Shown here in pieces: positions 35,029 through 38,207 of a DNA stretch of 38,207 nt (positions are counted from its first letter, which is position 1; every line of letters starts with the position of its first letter). Under the pieces are notes generated by a model. The model was not told where the DNA came from, searched no databases, and saw only the letters and a program-made list of their open reading frames with translations. A program made the position numbers and the translations under genes. The DNA is from Halomicronema sp. CCY15110 (GTDB lineage: Bacteria > Cyanobacteriota > Cyanobacteriia > Phormidesmidales > Phormidesmidaceae), in assembly GCF_016888165.1 (NCBI RefSeq), contig NZ_JACSWC010000281.1, positions 1-38,207 of the forward strand, in the 5' to 3' direction.

Positions 35029-35078
35029 CATGTGCCCCAATTGCCGACTGCGGCTCCCATAACAGTTGGATAATTAAC

Positions 35079-35765
35079 ATGTTGCCGACGCTGCCACATC
35101 TGTTTACCCCGCTTGTGAAATCTATGAATTGCGCCCGTCTCCGCTCTCGTTTAGTTGGTTCTGGATTATTACTGGGTTTGGCCGCAACGACTGTGGTGAT
35201 GATGCCGATCGCGGCGATCGCGATCGATGCCGCCGCGGTCGAACTCGCCCAAACCACAAGTCGTCCAACGATACGACTGGGCAGCAGCGGCAACACCGTC
35301 TCCGAACTACAAGGCATGTTGACCTTGCTCGGTTATTTTGAAGACCCGATTGATGGCCGCTATCAGCTCACGACAGAAGCCGCCGTTAAAGCCTTCCAAA
35401 TAGATGCGGGGTTAGTGGATGATGGCGTTGTGGGGCCAGCGACTTGGGCCAAGTTATTGCCCAATCCATCCACGGAGTTCACGCCGCCAGCCGTCCCCGA
35501 CACACCCCCGACTGATGGGGGCACCGCGCCCGACGCAGAAGAGGAGAACGCCCCCGTGGCGTTGCCCATCTTACGACAGGGCATGGTGGGGCCAGCCGTC
35601 TCCCGAGTGCAAGAAAACTTACAGATTCGCGGCTTTTATGATGGCGCGATCGACGGCATTTTCGGCCCTGGCACCGAAGCCGCAGTGATGGATTTCCAAA
35701 CCAGTGCTCAACTCGTAGCGGATGGCATTGTTGGCCCCGCCACTTGGCAAGCTCTGTTTCAATAG
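35079..35765 (+). CDS. Secreted protein with two peptidoglycan-binding domains
   Basis: A 228-aa exported protein. A signal segment (GSGLLLGLAATTVVMMPIAAIA) is followed by two PG_binding_1 domains: the first about 66-127 (IRLGSSGNTVSELQGMLTLLGYF, then DDGVVGPATWAKLL), the second about 160-227 (ILRQGMVGPAVSRVQENLQIRGFY, then DGIVGPATWQALF). A Pro/Thr/Asp-rich linker joins them. There is no catalytic domain, so it probably anchors to or organises peptidoglycan. ATG 35079 is used; ATG 35124 (MNCARLRSR) is in frame and also precedes the signal segment. Confidence 0.85.
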   Translation: MLPTLPHLFTPLVKSMNCARLRSRLVGSGLLLGLAATTVVMMPIAAIAIDAAAVELAQTTSRPTIRLGSSGNTVSELQGMLTLLGYFEDPIDGRYQLTTEAAVKAFQIDAGLVDDGVVGPATWAKLLPNPSTEFTPPAVPDTPPTDGGTAPDAEEENAPVALPILRQGMVGPAVSRVQENLQIRGFYDGAIDGIFGPGTEAAVMDFQTSAQLVADGIVGPATWQALFQ

Positions 35766-35808
35766 CTCTGGGGTGCAGCCGCTTAAAGTTAAGGAGAGAA
35801 GAGCAGCC

Positions 35809-35838
35809 TCGCCTCTGGTAAAAGACAACCTGAGGCGA
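35809..35838. terminator. Stem-loop between convergent genes
   Basis: TCGCCTC (35809-35815) pairs with GAGGCGA (35832-35838), and GGT/ACC extends the stem after one mismatch. It lies between the peptidoglycan-binding gene and the YbjQ-like gene, which converge. No clear T-run is present. Confidence 0.5.
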
Positions 35839-35845
35839 AATTGAT

Positions 35846-36286
35846 TTACTGCACACCCGTGCCGTAGGCGATGATCTCAACCGAGACGACCCCGTTACCG
35901 TTGTTGCCGCCCAATTCCGCCGTTTCTAACCGGACGTTGACGACTTGGCGGGCTCCCCACTGCATGGCTTCCTCTTTCATGCGGAGGATGGCTTCGCGGC
36001 GGCCCCGCTCGACCAGTGACTCAAAGACAGTGATGCGGCCCCCAAAAAAATTCATCCACCCCGCCACAAAAGTTTTGAAATAGTCGGAAGAAATCACCAC
36101 GCTACCCACAAAGAGCTTGGAGCGATCGACTTCTTGCAACTGTGTCTTGGCTCCAATGTTGACTAATTTGATTTGGCGGGTGCGATACTCGCGATCGTGC
36201 AAATCTTGCAGATGTTTCTTCTCAATGTGTGACCCGGCAAAAAATCCGACTGCCAGCAGGATCAGAAAAACGCCTAAAACATCCAT
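35846..36286 (-). CDS. YbjQ-like protein with N-terminal membrane anchor
   Basis: A 146-aa protein. A hydrophobic N-terminus (MDVLGVFLILLAVGFFAGSHI) gives one membrane anchor. The rest resembles the YbjQ/UPF0145 domain: KLFVGSVVISSDYFKTFVAGWMNFFGGRITVFESLVERGRREAILRMKEEAMQWGARQVVNVRLETAE, closing with EIIAYGTGVQ. The ATG at 36286 comes 4 bp after the stop of the upstream YbjQ gene (a TTG start at 36298 would overlap that stop). The two are almost surely one operon and may act together. The family's function is not established. Confidence 0.72.
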   Translation of the reverse strand: MDVLGVFLILLAVGFFAGSHIEKKHLQDLHDREYRTRQIKLVNIGAKTQLQEVDRSKLFVGSVVISSDYFKTFVAGWMNFFGGRITVFESLVERGRREAILRMKEEAMQWGARQVVNVRLETAELGGNNGNGVVSVEIIAYGTGVQ

Positions 36287-36290
36287 AGCT

Positions 36291-36641
36291 TTAGTCAATC
36301 TGTACGGCGGTGCCGTAGACGAACAGTTCGGCAGCGCCCTGGGTCAGCGATGAGGTCGCAAAGCGAATGTTGACGATCGCATTCGCTCCCATTTTGCTCG
36401 CCTCTTGCATCATGCGCTGGGTCGCCTCTTGGCGAGCTTCTTGCAGCAATTCGGTGTAGCCTTTCAGTTCTCCACCGACAATATTTTTGAGTCCGGCGGC
36501 AATATCACGCCCCACATTTTTAGCGCGCACAGTGCTGCCTTGCACGAGCCCCAAGTGTTTGACCGTCTTGTGGCCGGGCACGCTTTCTAAGGTGGTCAAC
36601 AACATGCGGCTAGAGCGGGATAAGGCGGGTCGATCGTTCAT
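36291..36641 (-). CDS. YbjQ/UPF0145 family protein
   Basis: A 116-aa soluble protein close to the standard YbjQ length (about 105-115 aa). The pattern is MLLTTLESVPGHKTVKHLGLVQGSTVRAKNVGRDIAAGLKNIVGGELKGYTELLQEARQEATQRMMQEASKMGANAIVNIRF, ending in AELFVYGTAVQ. YbjQ proteins form pentamers in structures; a heavy-metal-binding role has been suggested but not proven. ATG 36641 has AAGGA 8 nt upstream and is preferred to ATG 36647. It is the first gene of a two-gene unit with the membrane-anchored paralogue. Confidence 0.85.
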   Translation of the reverse strand: MNDRPALSRSSRMLLTTLESVPGHKTVKHLGLVQGSTVRAKNVGRDIAAGLKNIVGGELKGYTELLQEARQEATQRMMQEASKMGANAIVNIRFATSSLTQGAAELFVYGTAVQID

Positions 36642-36750
36642 AGTCATGGTCCTTCATAAGCGCAGCGATCGCTGCCTGCATGGTAGTCACTAGTCATGGC
36701 GGCATGGCGGTTCTATAAGCATTTCTTCCCAACCCGCCAGGTTCCGGAAA

Positions 36751-36787
36751 CTGCTCCCTCGCAGCGCCAGCCGCTGCGAGGGAGCAG
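36751..36787. repeat. Perfect 16-bp inverted repeat
   Basis: CTGCTCCCTCGCAGCG (36751-36766) and CGCTGCGAGGGAGCAG (36772-36787) are exact complements around a 5-nt loop. It lies 31 bp before the fusion gene start, between divergent genes. No T-run follows, so a leader structure or protein site is as likely as a terminator. Confidence 0.75.
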
Positions 36788-36817
36788 GGCAAGGGCTATG
36801 ATTTTGGGAAGCTAGTT

Positions 36818-38131
36818 ATGGTCTGGTCGCCAGCCCAACCGGCCAACGTTGATCTGGGTCACAGGATGACACACTGCATCGCGCTCATTGCCCACGATAG
36901 TAAAAAAGATGACATGGTGGCGTTTGTCACCCAACATCGTCCGGTGCTGGCCAAATATCATTTGCTGGCGACCGGCACCACAGGCCAGCGGGTGAACCAA
37001 GCCACGGAACTTACCGTTGAGCGCATGGCATCCGGGCCACTGGGAGGAGACACCCAGATTGCGGCGCAGGTCGTGGCTGGAAATGTCGCAGCGGTGATTT
37101 TTTTGGTGGATCCGCTCTATGCTCAACCCCACGAGCCCGATATTCGGGCGCTGCTGCGGGTCTGCGAGGTGTACAACGTCCCCCTCGCCACCAACTTGGC
37201 GACGGCAGACGCGGTCGTCGCCACGCTCCAGAAATCACGGGTGGGTCATTTAATTTTCAACCCGGTGGCAGGACAAGGCAATCCCGACCAAGATCTCGCC
37301 CTCATTCGCAGCTTGCTCGAACCCCAAATCCACCTCAAGGTGGTGTTGACTGATGAAGAGACCGATCCGGTGGAGCAAGCGCGGCAAGCGATCGCCGCCG
37401 GAGCCGAAATCGTCCTCGCCTCAGGTGGCGACGGCACCGTCTCAGCAGTTGCCAGTAGCTTAGTCAACACCGACATTCCCCTGGGCATCATTCCCCGTGG
37501 CACCGCCAATGCATTTGCTGGGGCACTCGGCATTGCGGCCGGCATTCGGGGCGCTTGCGACACAATTTTGGCCGGCACGACCCGCGTCGTCGATGTGGCT
37601 CGCTGCAACGGTCAGCCCTATGTCTTGTTGGCCGGCATTGGCTTTGAGGCCGAAATGGTCGATCGCGCCAACCGCGAACTCAAAAATCGCCTAGGCGTCC
37701 TCGCCTATCTGTTGGCCGGGGTGCAGCAATTTCAAGAGCAAACCGCCTTCAAAGCGATTATCGACATTGATGGCGAACGCACGGAGGTACAAACGGGAAC
37801 CATCACCGTGGCGAATGCCGCCCCCGCCACCTCAGTGCTGGCCCAAGGCTTCGGTCAAGTCATTGTGGACGATGGCCTATTGGACGTGACGATCGCGACG
37901 CCTCAGACCCGGCTGCAAGGTCTCAATACCCTCACCAGCTTATTTGCCTCGGCCTTGGTAAATACACCCACCCAGCGAGAGGACATCATTCGCCTGCGGA
38001 CCAAGCGCGTCAAAATCATCACCGAGCCACCGCAAAAGGTCGTGATTGATGGCGAAATTGTGACCGCCGAAACGGTCGAGTTTGAATGTTTGCCCAAAGC
38101 GCTGACGGTGCTCGCGCCTCTGGCCAACTAA
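36818..38131 (+). CDS. Methylglyoxal synthase-diacylglycerol/lipid kinase fusion
   Basis: A 437-aa two-domain protein. Residues ~18-135 match methylglyoxal synthase (MgsA), which makes methylglyoxal from dihydroxyacetone phosphate. IALIAHD (His26), ATGTTG (51-56), SGPLGGD (Asp78), LVDP (Asp98) and PHEPD (His105, Asp108) line up with Escherichia coli MgsA at a constant offset of 7. Residues ~144-437 match the diacylglycerol kinase catalytic domain (YegS/BmrU type): FNPVAGQGN (147-155), GGDGTVS (203-209) and IIPRGTANAF (224-233), followed by its C-terminal beta domain. Both sites look intact and the linker is very short. ATG 36818 is used; ATG 36866 is an alternative start that still keeps the whole MgsA core. 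The stop codon is the first three bases of a dispersed repeat. Confidence 0.88.
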   Translation: MVWSPAQPANVDLGHRMTHCIALIAHDSKKDDMVAFVTQHRPVLAKYHLLATGTTGQRVNQATELTVERMASGPLGGDTQIAAQVVAGNVAAVIFLVDPLYAQPHEPDIRALLRVCEVYNVPLATNLATADAVVATLQKSRVGHLIFNPVAGQGNPDQDLALIRSLLEPQIHLKVVLTDEETDPVEQARQAIAAGAEIVLASGGDGTVSAVASSLVNTDIPLGIIPRGTANAFAGALGIAAGIRGACDTILAGTTRVVDVARCNGQPYVLLAGIGFEAEMVDRANRELKNRLGVLAYLLAGVQQFQEQTAFKAIIDIDGERTEVQTGTITVANAAPATSVLAQGFGQVIVDDGLLDVTIATPQTRLQGLNTLTSLFASALVNTPTQREDIIRLRTKRVKIITEPPQKVVIDGEIVTAETVEFECLPKALTVLAPLAN

Positions 38132-38207
38132 GGGATCTGCAACTAAATAAAGTACCCGTTCAATCCGGTTTCGACTGCGCTCAACCTACCAGTATCGAGA
38201 GTTGAGC
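38129..38207 (+). repeat. Dispersed repeat, copy 2
   Basis: 79 bp matching 16457-16535 (opposite strand) at 75 of 79 positions. It begins with the TAA stop codon of the fusion gene and runs to the window's right edge, so it probably continues. It includes GGTTTCGACTGCGCTCAACC, part of the internal inverted repeat of copy 1. Confidence 0.85.

Overview
The window looks like chromosomal DNA from a cyanobacterium, probably a filamentous or otherwise Leptolyngbya/Phormidium-like lineage. The octamer GCGATCGC (HIP1) is scattered through nearly every gene. Several products belong to families typical of cyanobacteria: a DUF3134 protein, a DUF4278 protein, a fibrillin/PAP protein, a ComFB protein and an IaiH-like HEAT protein. 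The lineage is an inference from family content and HIP1; no rRNA or tRNA gene was seen.

Layout. 1-2069 holds a CPA-type Na+/H+ antiporter with a cytoplasmic TrkA/RCK-like tail that runs off the left edge (minus). 2595-7712 has hisC (+), a hypothetical gene (-), a strongly predicted structured RNA resembling 6S RNA (4590-4746, +), a HEAT-repeat protein (-), an SH3-domain lipoprotein (+), a SpoIIAA-like protein (+) and a small secreted acidic protein (+). 7755-11154 is a minus block: a fused two-cassette oligopeptide-type ABC ATPase, mraY and a DUF3134 gene. 11407-14418 holds a fibrillin protein, a DUF4278 protein, a 2'-5' RNA ligase-like protein and a YciI-smpB pair. 14733-23982 is a long minus run of housekeeping genes: isoaspartyl peptidase, VUT transporter, AI-2E exporter, Tex, gshB, a DMT exporter and a flavoprotein disulfide reductase. 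24205-26571 is more accessory: a stand-alone allophanate-hydrolase C-terminal-like domain, a HIP1-free methyltransferase and a 46-residue basic protein. 26756-34970 is again minus: ComFB, a secreted protein, enolase, a C39-like peptidase, a PgpH-type 7TM-HD phosphohydrolase and a divergent ADP-ribosylglycohydrolase-like protein. The right end has a peptidoglycan-binding protein (+), two adjacent YbjQ-type genes (-) and a methylglyoxal synthase-lipid kinase fusion (+).

How the genes fit together. Most are single-gene housekeeping units rather than one pathway. Cell envelope functions recur: mraY, the peptidoglycan-binding protein, the SH3 lipoprotein and the C39-like peptidase. Trans-translation is represented by smpB. 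Two genes, ComFB-type and PgpH-type, belong to families tied to cyclic dinucleotide signalling. gshB and the disulfide reductase belong to redox metabolism.

Most notable signals: (1) the methylglyoxal synthase-diacylglycerol kinase fusion with all MgsA catalytic residues kept; (2) a 79-bp dispersed repeat, 75/79 identical between two inverted copies, one starting exactly at the stop codon of that fusion; (3) the 6S-like RNA; (4) several perfect or near-perfect long hairpins, one of which overlaps the ribosome-binding site of a secreted-protein gene. I did not find a convincing wholly new multi-gene system, CRISPR array, prophage or transposase.
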